From Pleurotus djamor (lineage: Eukaryota > Basidiomycota > Agaricomycetes > Agaricales > Pleurotaceae), in NCBI GenBank assembly GCA_029747585.1, contig JAPEVF010000830.1, positions 1 through 19,627 of the forward strand: 19,627 nt of DNA. The letters run 5' to 3'. The notes under the pieces were generated by a model. It ran no database searches and was not told the DNA's origin. It saw nothing but the letters and a program-made list of their open reading frames with translations. Numbering within the stretch: position 1 is the first letter of the stretch; every line of letters begins with the position of its first letter. The position numbers and the translations under genes were made by a program. Shown one piece after another: positions 1-9,058 of this stretch.

Positions 1-670
1 GACGAGCTCTACCATCCTCGTTGCTTCCACACTCGTTTCAATCTACGCTCTCCCCGAGATGTCCCCAGCAACCGAAGTCACATCTGAATCCTCAGTGACC
101 CTTGAACCTATATGGACGCATGGATCCTTCACATGGGAGCGTCACGACCGCCCCTACATTCGATTGCTCGACACCTCATCAGACTGCTCCCCTTTGTCAA
201 CCCCTCCACCACGGTTCATGTTGTGGACCGGATTCGCGTACCAAGTATTTTCGTTGAACTCAACCGCTTCTCCAGACGGAATAGCTTACACGGCGACAAT
301 GCACGATGGACTCCCCAAGGAATCCTCTGATGTATCCATCTTACCGCCCGCGTCGACCGGAAAATTCTCCGGCATCTACCTGTTACGTGGGCCTGGGCAA
401 ACCGAACGGCTCTGGTGGACTTCCTTTCCGATTATCCGTACTCACAGTCCAGGAGCGCTTCGTTTGACCCCATGGTCGACTTCGGATGCGTCTAGTCACA
501 ATTTTGCGGCGAGAAAATTGGACATGAAGGCTTTGAAATTAGAGGATGCAGAATTTATCAGGGATGTCAATATGGATGAAGAGTCGGGGAAGGTTGTCAT
601 TAGGATTGAAAGCGATCGGATTGGTTCTACTCGATTGCATCCTTGGAGGGTAGTTCTCGCACAGTTATAA
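1..670 (+). CDS. 3' portion of an unrecognised protein-coding gene
   Basis: The frame that ends in TAA at 668-670 is open back to the first base of the window, so this is probably a last exon with the true start outside. The first in-window ATG is at 59 and would give 203 residues. The segment is soluble-looking, with no membrane helix or signal peptide. It is rich in Trp, Ser and Thr, contains a short acidic stretch (NMDEESG) and ends in HPWRVVLAQL. I do not recognise the family. It could be the C-terminal part of one of the large uncharacterised or F-box families of Agaricomycetes, but no F-box is visible here. Coding status is supported by frame length, a non-repetitive composition and the absence of a competing long frame. 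Confidence 0.55.
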   Translation, partial: TSSTILVASTLVSIYALPEMSPATEVTSESSVTLEPIWTHGSFTWERHDRPYIRLLDTSSDCSPLSTPPPRFMLWTGFAYQVFSLNSTASPDGIAYTATMHDGLPKESSDVSILPPASTGKFSGIYLLRGPGQTERLWWTSFPIIRTHSPGALRLTPWSTSDASSHNFAARKLDMKALKLEDAEFIRDVNMDEESGKVVIRIESDRIGSTRLHPWRVVLAQL

Positions 671-987
671 CCGGGGCGACCTGTCAATCCCATCTACAAA
701 CATTTCAGACCCATGCACCACAGGTCAAGTGCGTCGCGCTCTTGTCGGATGATGATGCCAGCGACACATACGCGGTTATAGACCACTTGCTTGACTCTAG
801 GACGTCATGATGATTGCTCTGAACTTGCCGAGCCATGCCTCAGGCCGAGGAATTCTATCGGAACCGGGGCTGTGCGCGCCGGGCTGAGAACTGCGCTCAG
901 CGTGACGTCACTGCCTCTTCAAGCCATTTATATAAAAGCAACATACCGGACTGGCCCATTCCTCATCAACCAGTGCACGTTACCATA
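671..987. other. Intergenic spacer with the promoter of the 988 gene
   Basis: This 317-nt spacer holds the 3' flank of the first gene and the promoter of the next one (CRE-like site and TATA box, listed separately). The open frame beginning at 835 runs into the downstream gene. It is not taken as the start, because the TATA box lies inside it and the ATG at 988 sits at the normal distance downstream. Confidence 0.6.
903..938 (+). promoter_or_regulatory. CRE palindrome plus TATA box
   Basis: A perfect eight-base TGACGTCA palindrome lies at 903-910. A strong TATA box, TATATAAAAG, follows at 929-938, about 50 nt before the ATG at 988. TGACGTCA is the classical binding site of ATF/CREB-type bZIP factors. 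The spacing suggests a real core promoter with a proximal bZIP site, although factor binding is inferred only from the motif. Confidence 0.6.
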
Positions 988-1593
988 ATGTCGACTTCAC
1001 TATCATCTTGGTACCAGGAACACGCAACTCAGCTGTTTCGGGTCCCACAGGCTGGGGAAGAAGACGATCTAGTTGCCGCCTTCGATGCGACTTTTTCTTC
1101 AGCAGTTCAGACCACTTTGAACGGAGAGGATATCTCAAGGGAAAAGCTGTTTGAGAACATCAAGCTTATTCGGGCTTCCTCGATCCACATAGATGTTGCG
1201 TTTGGCAATATCATCGAGGCACCATTGAAACAAGATGAACCATCTACAGTACACTCATATTCATCGCCTTCAACCCCACGCAATCTGATTTCTGCCGTGC
1301 TTTAGGCAGGCCTGATTGCAGGCCAAGTTGTGATTACTCGATCCCTCAAAATCAGGATACGGGTGACTCCAGCTCAAAACGAAACGATAGCCGTATTCCA
1401 GGTTCTGTAAGTCCATCCAAACCCGTCTGAAAGTCGCCCATATATCATGATACGACTTTGTAGCATCGAAGAAGATCCTAACGTCACCTCAGAAGATCGC
1501 CGTCGTGTTATGAAACTAAGCGAAGTCTTGACGCACAGACAGCTACCAGTCCATCTCGGGCCCACCCTCCACGCCACGGCCGAGTCGAATTAA
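988..1593 (+). CDS. Small conserved-looking fungal protein, possibly NTF2/SnoaL-like
   Basis: Three exons were inferred: 988-1248, 1306-1406 and 1464-1593. The two introns are 57 nt each, the first GTACAC...TTAG and the second GTAAGT...GTAG. They join in frame to a 163-residue protein ending in TAA. The product starts MSTSLSSWYQEHA, is acidic, and has no signal peptide or membrane segment. The pattern of an N-terminal helix, an ATFSS-type turn, a helix bearing REKLFENIKLIRAS, and then two strand-like stretches (HIDVAFGNIIEAP and GQVVITRSLKIRIRV) resembles a small NTF2/SnoaL-like fold. That is an impression from layout only, with no diagnostic catalytic motif. A TATA box and CRE-like site lie just upstream, so it is probably expressed. 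Its function is unknown. Confidence 0.75.
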
Positions 1594-2091
1594 TGTCACT
1601 ACTTTCTGTACCCCTCGAATATCGTTGTCACCGTCGAGTTGAGAAATAAGCCTGTGCTTCTGAAGGTGCCTTCACTTGAGTGCCATCTATTGGTGGCGGT
1701 TGGATGGTGGCGCAAACGCGGTCAGCTCGGCGTTCTTGGGCCAACGCTCGGACCAAGCCTGGGCAATTCTTGGTCCCGAAAGCCAAGTCGACTTTACTTC
1801 CTAGGATATCCTAAGACATGGACTAGCATCCTGTGTCGCACGCAAGTGCATCTAGGATTCGTGAGGCAGCAGCTTTCAACTGTCCCTGGTGTGCCAGGGT
1901 TCAATCGGGGCTAGCCATCGGATTTTGGGAAACATATGTTGTAATCAAACGGATCACATTTTTCCGGGTATGCACATTGCACCTCCTCTATATAATACCA
2001 CCACCATAAACAACGCGCAGACTCTGCGTCGTTCCCTACTCTCCTTCGATCCTNCCTTCGGATTCCGGCCGTCGTCCTCAAATTGCTTTCG
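1594..2091. other. Intergenic region; 3' flank and carbonic anhydrase A promoter
   Basis: No convincing coding frame is present. The open frames at 1639-1914 and 1889-2125 lack splice support and have unremarkable translations. The right part holds a TATA box and a CT-rich leader for the carbonic anhydrase starting at 2092. One undetermined base (N) lies in the leader at 2054. Confidence 0.6.
1989..1995 (+). promoter_or_regulatory. TATA box of carbonic anhydrase A
   Basis: TATATAA lies about 97 nt upstream of the ATG at 2092, followed by a pyrimidine-rich leader. The two paralogues have TATA-like boxes closer to their starts. Confidence 0.5.
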
Positions 2092-3218
2092 ATGTTCTCA
2101 ATTTCAAGTTTTTCGGTGCTTTTAACACTTGCTTTTCAAGCGACAATTTGCCTGTCGCATCCGATTCGTTCTTTACAACCTGTGGATACCAATTCGACCT
2201 CTTTTCGAGGCGCAGCAAGAGATATTCAAGAACTATTGCAGGGGAATGCGCGGTTCAGGAATGAAGTAGAAGGAGAGCACCCAGGGTACTTGCAGGAGTC
2301 GGGCTCTACAGCTCAGCGTACGCGACCGATCTGTCTTTGAGCCATATACCTCTGAAAGATCATCTCAGACCCGCCCTTCTTGTTTCTTGGTTGCTCGGAT
2401 AGTCGGTGAGACGCATCTGGTTTCTAAATGAGCTCTGCGACGCTGACGAGCTAGGTAGTGTCAGCGAAGGATCCCTCTTCCATGCCCTCCCAGGGAAGCT
2501 CTTCGCAGAGCGCAATATCGCGAACCAATTCCACTCATGGGACACAAACGCGTTAGTCGGCCGTTTCCCTCATGTCATCTTCATTAGGACTAGCTGACAA
2601 TTCCATGAAACAGCAACGCAGTACTGACGTACGGCATCAAACACCTGGGCATCCATAATATAATTGTGATGGGTCATTACGGGTGTGGAGGAGTTTCCGC
2701 AGCGATTAGCTCGGCATTCTCTACACCCAACTTCACGGATCCAGTGCAGAGATGGATCGAACCCATTCGTCAACAGTTTCTCTCCTCATCAAGGTAGGCT
2801 CTCCGCCTCCTTGCGGGTATTTTCATGCTGAGTAAAGCCGGCGGTAGACCCGAGATAATTGAGTTACGCAAACGCAATCAGCGCGTAGACCCTGTCCCGG
2901 AGCCACCTAGTCATGACCGTAAGCCATATTATAGTTCGAGTCTTGGCAGGTAGAACCCACCTAATACGCCCTTCATAGCGGGGTTCCGAGCCTTGGTGGA
3001 AGAGAACATCAAGGCCAATGTCCGAAAAATTTCTGAAACCCACTCGGTGACGGTGAGCTTCCATATCTTCTACCGGACTCTGGTGGCGATCCCCTGACAA
3101 CTCTTGATAGGAATCGGACGAGTACGATACTCAGGAAATATACGTTCATGGTTGGGTATATGATATGGAGTCCGGCGAGGTTTCCGACCTCAATGTCAGC
3201 TCGAGGGTTGGAGCGTAA
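2092..3218 (+). CDS. Secreted beta-carbonic anhydrase (copy A)
   Basis: Carbonic anhydrase interconverts CO2 and bicarbonate at a zinc centre. Seven exons were inferred: 2092-2317, 2369-2405, 2459-2551, 2614-2793, 2848-2918, 2979-3052 and 3111-3218, giving 262 residues. The ORF begins with a hydrophobic signal peptide (MFSISSFSVLLTLAFQ, cleavage probably near CLS-HP). The beta-class signature is complete: Cys84-Ser-Asp86-Ser-Arg88 (zinc ligand plus Asp/Arg dyad), then His140-Tyr-Gly-Cys143 (the other two zinc ligands). The C-terminal strand reads HGWVYDMESGEVSDLNV. Length is normal for fungal secreted beta enzymes. All six introns sit at the same codon and phase as in copies B and C, so the three are paralogues. 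A is the most divergent: it lacks the Gly-rich spacer and has FHALPGKLFAERN where B and C have FNTQPGVIFAGRN. The sixth intron donor could be 3053 (GTGAGC) or nine bases earlier. Confidence 0.92.
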
Positions 3219-3360
3219 AAGTGTTTGAGGTAGCTTGCAATGCACGTTAACTCGGACCTCTTTTCACGGCAGATCTAGAGATACATAGACTTTGTGCGTA
3301 GAGCGATGTTAATGTATAGCGGAGGGGTATTATAATACAGACAATGTGCGAGGGATTGGT
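3219..3360. other. Convergent intergenic gap between carbonic anhydrases A and B
   Basis: Only 142 nt separate the two stop codons. The sequence must hold both 3' ends. No other feature was seen. Confidence 0.6.
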
Positions 3361-4504
3361 TTACTTTCCCAATGTTTGTTTTACGTCGAGATCACTGATT
3401 TCCAGAGTCGCGACATCATACACCCAACCAAGGATGTCTATCTTATGTTCGAGCTTCTGCAGCCGAGGTGAGCCACGGGCGACCATGAAACAAACCAAGG
3501 ATAAGCAGGTACTCACGCCAGAGGTGGCCTTCGATTTAACAATTCTCTTCACATTTTCTTTGACGTTCTCTTCAACGAGCGCCCGATAGCCCTCTGGATA
3601 CGAGGTGAACAGACAAACGTAACATATGGAATGTAAGGCGCACCATCATTAGCGTCGGGGGCTGTGATGTTCTTGAGCTTGCTGTTCTTCGTCCGTAGGG
3701 CAACAATTTCCGGCCTTACCGAGAAATAGTGTCAGGCAGGGTATGCCGGAAGGTAGCAAGATCACATACCGTGTTGATTTCAGATACACGTCCCGAATGG
3801 GCCAGATCCAGCGATCAATTGAGTCTTTGGCCTCCTTTTCTGATTTCATGGTAGAGGTGATGGCGGCTGCTACGCCTCCACAGCCATAGTGGCCCATCAC
3901 GATGATGTGCGAGACTCCAAGATGGTGCACAGCGTATAGGAGCACAGAGTTCCTAACTTTGTGTTAGCCGTGGAGAAATAGGCTAAGAATCGTTCGTCGT
4001 ACCCATTGTCATCCTTTTCGATGTACTGTGCTGCGACATTTCTCCCAGCAAAGATGACACCCGGTTGGGTGTTGAAAATGGTCCCTTCGCTCACCCTGCA
4101 ACTGGGCGGTAAGTCGACCAAAAGCCGGAAAATGCGCGAATATTACCTGCTGTCGGAACACCCCAGGAACATGAACGATGGATCTAGAGACGTGAATTAG
4201 AAGGGGAGATATGAAACGATGGGTTGAGATGCATACGTTGTCCAACGGCACTTTCTTTGATGAAAGTCGCATTCGCGGCTTGGATCTTCTTCGCGAACTT
4301 CTCGTTACCCTTCAGTAGGCCACCGACACTCGTAGGTGCGCCAGGCTTCGCACCAGCGCCGCCACCTCCACCTCCACTGCCAGCCTTTCCTCCACCACCG
4401 GACTTCGCACCATCGCTGCTGAGTATGTGTGGATGACACTGTCCAACGGAAGCAAAAACTGCGACCAAGAGGCCCAGCGAAAGTAGGTGGCTGCCAAGCT
4501 TCAT
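3361..4504 (-). CDS. Secreted beta-carbonic anhydrase (copy B)
   Basis: Seven exons on the minus strand: 4504-4237, 4183-4147, 4095-4003, 3952-3770, 3714-3644, 3593-3517 and 3456-3361, giving 274 residues. The signal peptide (MKLGSHLLSLGLLVAVFASV) should be cleaved near GQC-HP. It is followed by a low-complexity Gly-rich spacer (about residues 36-51) that is absent from A and shorter in C. Zinc and catalytic residues are present: Cys98-Ser-Asp100-Ser-Arg102 and His154-Tyr-Gly-Cys157. The tail reads ILGWVYDVATLEISDLDV. Exon 2 (37 nt) and exon 3 (93 nt) have exactly the lengths found in A and C. The intron 4 acceptor is a weaker AAG, but the downstream frame (RPEIVALR) matches A and C. The product is expected outside the cell or in the secretory pathway, converting CO2 and bicarbonate. 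Confidence 0.92.
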
Positions 4505-5248
4505 GTTGGGCTCGGGTCTAGGCTAGTCCTCTGTCTCGCCATCGAAGGCCTATCCTATATACCTTCTGCGCCTACTGAAAACCATTTTCTTCGTAGTATA
4601 ACAGCGTTCTCAGAGGCGTACGAGCTAGGTAATACGCCGATGCTAAGAGCACGCTCATGGGTATTCCTGTGACTGGTGAGCCTTACTATAGTCGTGTTTG
4701 ACGTCGAGAATTTTTCAGACGAAAGCCGAAATTCGACTAACCTCCATACTGTTGTATTATAGCTTCAGCTTTTGCCAGACGTGAGTACCTCACTTACCCA
4801 CAAGAATGACTAGCACTCACCTGCGCCCGTAAAGCATGATGTCGAATGTTCATGAAGAAAGCCCAGAATTGGGGATCTCCGCCACCGGTCGAACTTGGAC
4901 AAGTACGTTTCTGTGATGGTTTCACTAAAGTAGGGGTTATGAGTGATCTTAAAGCTTGAAGAATGCTTGCCTCGATGTGAACAAGACACCTGGTGGTTGG
5001 GACGAGCCTTCGTTAGGTGAACAGGTAGGGTACTTGAAAAGCGCCCATTAGAGCGCTGACGACGACCACCTATCTACACCCCTGTAAGTCCCTTTTTGTT
5101 TAGTATGTCTTCGGATCATCCGAGAGGGAAGAAACCAAGCCACAGCACAGTTGAAGAGGTACGATGAAGTGATTATCATTGTAGAGTAGAGTAGATAGCA
5201 GCGATAAAGCATTTATGACCGATGGCCAGCGGAGAAGTGGCATGTCGT
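4505..5248. other. Spacer between carbonic anhydrases B and C with ambiguous coding-like segments
   Basis: The left end is the promoter of copy B and the right end the 3' flank of copy C. Between about 4780 and 5100 there are short open stretches with splice-like GTGAGT/GTACGT sites on both strands. Examples are a plus-strand frame reading NWGSPPPVELGQ and a minus-strand frame reading DPQFWAFFMNIRHHALRAQ. No single spliced model is convincing, so no gene is called. Confidence 0.4.
4556..4561 (-). promoter_or_regulatory. TATA-like box of carbonic anhydrase B
   Basis: On the minus strand the sequence reads GGTATATAGG about 52 nt upstream of the ATG at 4504. This spacing is similar to that of the TATA box of copy C. 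Confidence 0.5.
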
Positions 5249-6405
5249 CTAACCCAATGTGCGTGTCACTTCGAGATCGCTTATGTCTAGCGTAGCGACA
5301 TCATATACCCAGCCATATATTTGCACCTTGGGATTGTGTGTCTATGCATTCAAGAAGGTTAGAGGATTCGTGTTTACTGTATCCAGCATCGCTTGAGTAC
5401 TCAAGTACTCACCCCTTTGGCAGCCTTTGATTTCACGATTCTGTCGACGTTGGCCTTGACGTTTTCTTCGACGAGTGCGCGGTAGCCCGCGTTATATACC
5501 GCTGTATAAGAGATGAATATTTGAATAAGCGACGAAGGGAAAATTAGGTGGCAGAAAACGTACGGTCATCTGGAGGGCTTGGAGCGGTTGAGCGCTTTTT
5601 GTGGGTGTTACGCAAAGCAATGATTTCTTCCCTAATATTGAGCGTAGAGCGATAGAAAGTGTCAACATAAGAAGCTCATCAACGCGTAGAATGCTTACCG
5701 TTTCGAATTCAGATACAATTCCCTGATAGGCCAAATCCAACGGTCAATCGAATCCTTGGCGTCGGCTTGTTTTTTCATTGTCGAAGAGATAGCTGCTGCT
5801 ACACCACCACATCCGTAGTGACCCATTACAATGATATGTGCGACATTGAGATGGTGGATAGCATAAAGAAGGACAGAATTCCTAGGAACGGGGTCAACGC
5901 AAGCAGGTGTGATGCAATCAAGTGTCCGCTCATACTCGTTATCATCCTCCTCAATGTATTGAGCCGCAACGTTTCTACCAGCAAAAATGACACCTGGCTG
6001 TGTATTGAAGATATTCCCTTCACTGACTCTAAAGTGGGAAGTTAGCGGAGTAAAGGATGTGAATGAAAGGCGCCATTACCTGCTGTCGGAGCAGCCTAGA
6101 AACATGAAGGACGGGTCTATGAAAGAGATATCATTTAACAGAAACGGGTGGATGGTAGACGATAAGATAAACGAACGTTGTGTAACGGCGGATTCTTTGA
6201 CGAACGATGCGTTGACAGCCTTCATTTTCTTCGCAAAGTGGTCATTTCCTTTGAGCAAGCCGGTCGGATCGGTCGGTGCACCATGGTGTGCACCAGCGTC
6301 ACCACCTTTACTGTGCGTAAACGGGTGACAATGGCCAGTGGAAACGAAGAGTGCGATCCAAAAACCCAAGGCCAGGAGCGAGTTCCACTGGGAGGCGAGC
6401 TTCAT
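5249..6405 (-). CDS. Secreted beta-carbonic anhydrase (copy C)
   Basis: Seven exons on the minus strand: 6405-6177, 6116-6080, 6028-5936, 5881-5699, 5631-5564, 5501-5413 and 5341-5249, giving 263 residues. The ATG at 6405 is chosen because it starts a clean signal peptide (MKLASQWNSLLALGFWIALF, cleavage near GHC-HP) and lies about 46 nt below a TATA box. Catalytic residues are Cys85-Ser-Asp87-Ser-Arg89 and His141-Tyr-Gly-Cys144. The mature N-terminus has a short His/Gly/Ala stretch where B has its Gly-rich spacer. C and B are clearly the closest pair: both have FNTQPGVIFAGRNVAAQYIE, DSIDRWIWPIR and WVYDVATL. They are tandem on the same strand, separated by 744 nt. The enzyme is expected to hydrate CO2 in the extracellular or secretory space. 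Confidence 0.92.
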
Positions 6406-6450
6406 TATCAGCGGTTCGATAAGTAGCTTCACACATTTGAAAACATACCC

Positions 6451-6456
6451 TTTATA
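6451..6456 (-). promoter_or_regulatory. TATA box of carbonic anhydrase C
   Basis: The minus strand reads GGGGTATAAAGG, about 46 nt upstream of the ATG at 6405. This also supports that ATG over the in-frame GTG at 6432. Confidence 0.6.
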
Positions 6457-7769
6457 CCCCAGCGACTTTCTGTGGAAGTTTTAGCCCGCTTAGAATAGTG
6501 CACTGACGGTGGCAGACGTGCGAGCCAACGTAGAATCACGATGCTAAAACATGCAGATACGCACAACTTCTTGCTATTTTGTCAGCAGCTGGCGTTCAGA
6601 ATCATCATTAAGACATGCTAACCTCTGATGAGATAGGATATACTAATGTTCACTTTGAAAGACATGGGCCGCAACTTCAAGCTAGGTGCGCTTGACCATC
6701 CGGGCAATGCCCAGGACTGAGACAACCTAAAGACAGGTGTGTAAGATGGGAGCCTGAAGGGGGTTAGATGGTTCAGAATTCATCATCATAGGCCAGAGAT
6801 CCATAATGAATTCTACAAGTAGACAACGAGGCTGAGCCGCATCGAACAGTGGTTGAAATTGGAATTTTGAACGCTAAGCGCCAAGGCACGAACTTTGCAC
6901 TCGTCACGGTCAAGTCACGGTCACTCCACTTTCCAACTTCCATCCTCGATTGATCCTCGAAGCTTGAAGAGCCTTCTTAGAGAGCGTTCTGTATAATCTT
7001 TCTGGATGAAAATAAAATCCTGTATGCTTCCAGGGACTCCACTTACGCGCTCACGCGGGATCTCGTCTTGACATGGATACCGGAACAAACTGTCAAACAT
7101 ACCAAAAACTGCAGACTCTGGGAGTGACCTTCAAAAGTCCATGGTGCCTAACCTCGCCTTGCTTCGACCCAAACAACTCATGGCCTTGGAACCTGATTCG
7201 GGATAATGCAGCGTGTGTCAGCACTATCTCACCATGAGCGGTGGATTAACCTCGAGATGAAGCCAATATTGCATGGTTCGCAAATCCTTCTCCTCCGCGG
7301 TGGAGAAAGTTACGCCGTACATTGAGGTTCTCGGTACTTGAAGTCAGTCAAAGCTTACTCTCGGACTCAGTCTTCGCGCCGCTCCACGCCGCCAATGCTC
7401 TTCGTTTTCTTTATCACTTGGTCAACCGGTGTCACCCCAGCTTTCTCGTATCGAGGTGCTTCGAAAAGTCCGCTCCGTCAATTATCGATGACGACGGATT
7501 TAACTCCCCAGACATGACAACGGGCCGTGTGTCTGTCTTTTATTCCCTATCAATTACCGAAGGTGTATCCGAGGTTGGTCCATGTCCAGCATGTACGAAC
7601 TCGTAGACTCACTTTTACGACGGTTCAAATTCGGTCAATTAGGTTGCTGCATCTTGTATTGCCTCATACAATGTCATAAATGCCTCACGCGGGATGTTTA
7701 GTCGCTTCGAGTGCTTGATCTCTGCTGCAAAGTATGTTCACCTCCGAAGCTATCCCCGTCTCATTGGGG

Positions 7770-7777
7770 TATAAAAC
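7770..7777 (+). promoter_or_regulatory. TATA box of the AA9 LPMO
   Basis: GTATAAAA in the context TTGGGGTATAAAACGAG lies about 50 nt upstream of the ATG at 7828. Confidence 0.65.
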
Positions 7778-7827
7778 GAGCATCTTCATCGTATATCGGC
7801 TAAATCACATCCTTTTGCATCTTCAAA

Positions 7828-9058
7828 ATGATTCTCGCCTCAGTTCTTCTCGCAGCTGGAGTCCTCATCGAATCTGTCGCAGCCCACGGCTACGTACCCC
7901 AGATCAAAATTGGCAATCAATACATCCCCGGCTGGAATGTACAGAGTGGTTCGTCGTTAGAATATATCTTCCAAAACCGTGAGCTTACCCCACCTTTCAG
8001 ACCCCTACACCACCCCACAAGTACGTGAAAGGCTATGGGTGTTCGTTCACTCGACTAATGTCCATACGCTTCGTCTAGCCGTTGAGGGTTGTCCGCCCCA
8101 CAAAGCCTGATTCCGGCTTTATCTCTGATCCCAGCTCAGGCGACATCACTTGCTCGATCGGAAACTCATTCCTTCCACCTGTAAGCCGTTCTTTCTCCGC
8201 CGTTGACCATGTTCCTAAAGATCTCTAGGGTCCCATCACCGCGACTGTGGCCGCCGGCTCTGATGTCACCGTTCTATGGAACACATGGCCTCTAGGACAC
8301 TTCGGCCCCGTCCTTAACTACTTGGCCAAATGCCCCGGCGAATGCTCTTCCTGGAAAGGTGATACGGGAACCCCTTGGTTCAAGGTAATTTCCGCACAAT
8401 CGCTTCCTCGTCCAATGGCTCAGGTTTCTACCAGTTCCAACAAGACGTCTACACCAATGGTCAATGGGCTTCAGATGCTTTAGCTCTAAACAACGCGACC
8501 TACGTTGTGCACATTCCCCGGAACATCTNCCCCAGGAAACTACGTGAGTACCTGTTTTTGACTCTTTCGCGTTATTCCTCATCATCTCCCTAGATCCTCC
8601 GTCATGAAAACCTCGCCCTCCACGCCGCTAGCAACATCGGAGGCGCTCAGTTCTACCCTGGTACGTTCCATTCCGTCTTTCACGTATGGCTCTCGCCTTC
8701 TAATCGTTGGTTCCGATAGTCTGCATCCAATTGACCGGTGCGTCTTACTACCTCCGGTACTGAATTGACAAACTAACTAACTTCCTTTTACAAGTCACTG
8801 GAGGAGGATCCTTGAACCCGTCAGGTCTTGCTTTCCCTGGCGCGTACTCTGTAAGTCACATTGATCGGCCATCATTCTCGCATTCAATCAATGAACCTAG
8901 GCCACTGAACCTGGCGTCCACTTCAACCCATACCAAGGCGAAGCTGCTAACCAAGTACGTCGCCACTTCTTCTCATCATCAACGCAGATCCTTACTGGAA
9001 TCCCAACAGGCTTACGTCCCCCCCTGGTGGCCCTGTCTACCCTGGTCTCCAGTTCTAA
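7828..9058 (+). CDS. Secreted AA9 lytic polysaccharide monooxygenase (two one-base frame breaks)
   Basis: A copper enzyme that oxidatively cleaves cellulose and related glucans outside the cell. Ten exons were inferred: 7828-7945, 8001-8020, 8079-8180, 8229-8384, 8435-8543, 8594-8660, 8720-8737, 8795-8850, 8901-8954 and 9010-9058. With two one-base corrections they give 248 residues. The signal peptide ends SVAA, leaving mature His20 (HGYVPQI), the first ligand of the histidine brace. The second ligand is His104 in WPLGHFGPVLNYLAKCPG. The outer-sphere set H178...Q187-F-Y189 includes the axial Tyr (GGAQFYPVCIQL). There is no carbohydrate-binding module. The frame breaks twice: the N at 8529 is one base too many before PGNY, and a seven-C run at 9018-9024 changes the expected VPPGGPVYPGLQF ending to VPPWWPCLP. 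Read literally, the last frame would instead stop at 9063. The exon 1 donor at 7946 (GTGGTT) is weak. Confidence 0.9.
8529..8529. other. Undetermined base (N) that breaks the LPMO frame
   Basis: Exon 5 of the LPMO is 109 nt with the N and 108 nt without it. Only the shorter form keeps the frame into PGNY and the next exon (ILRHENLALHA). The N therefore looks inserted rather than substituted. A second N lies at 2054 in a non-coding leader. Confidence 0.7.

Larger units (their letters stand above)
6406..7827. other. Long intergenic region between carbonic anhydrase C and the LPMO
   Basis: About 1.4 kb with no convincing gene. It contains the promoters of two divergent genes: copy C at the left and the LPMO at the right. 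The open frame 7322-7606 lacks an ATG at its start, shows no recognisable motif and has no supporting splice pattern. An 8-bp inverted repeat (GAATTCAT/ATGAATTC at 6776-6813) and a short direct repeat of GTCACGGTCA near 6904-6926 are present but unremarkable. Confidence 0.6.

Noticed and set aside
1639..1914. Plus-strand open frame of 91 codons
   Set aside because: No recognisable motif, no splice or promoter support, and an intergenic setting; most likely chance.
6776..6813. Inverted repeat GAATTCAT / ATGAATTC
   Set aside because: Arms of only 8 bp with a 22-bp spacer in AT-rich intergenic sequence are expected by chance. There are no flanking duplications to suggest a transposon.
7322..7606. 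Plus-strand open frame of 94 codons in the long intergenic region
   Set aside because: It starts with a non-ATG codon, has no recognisable motif, and has no promoter or intron structure.
7979..8000. A 22-nt intron (GTGAGC...TTTCAG) as the first LPMO intron
   Set aside because: Too short for a spliceosomal intron. Using the donor at 7946 gives a 55-nt intron with the same acceptor and frame, and a family-like spacing between GWNV and NPYTTPQ.
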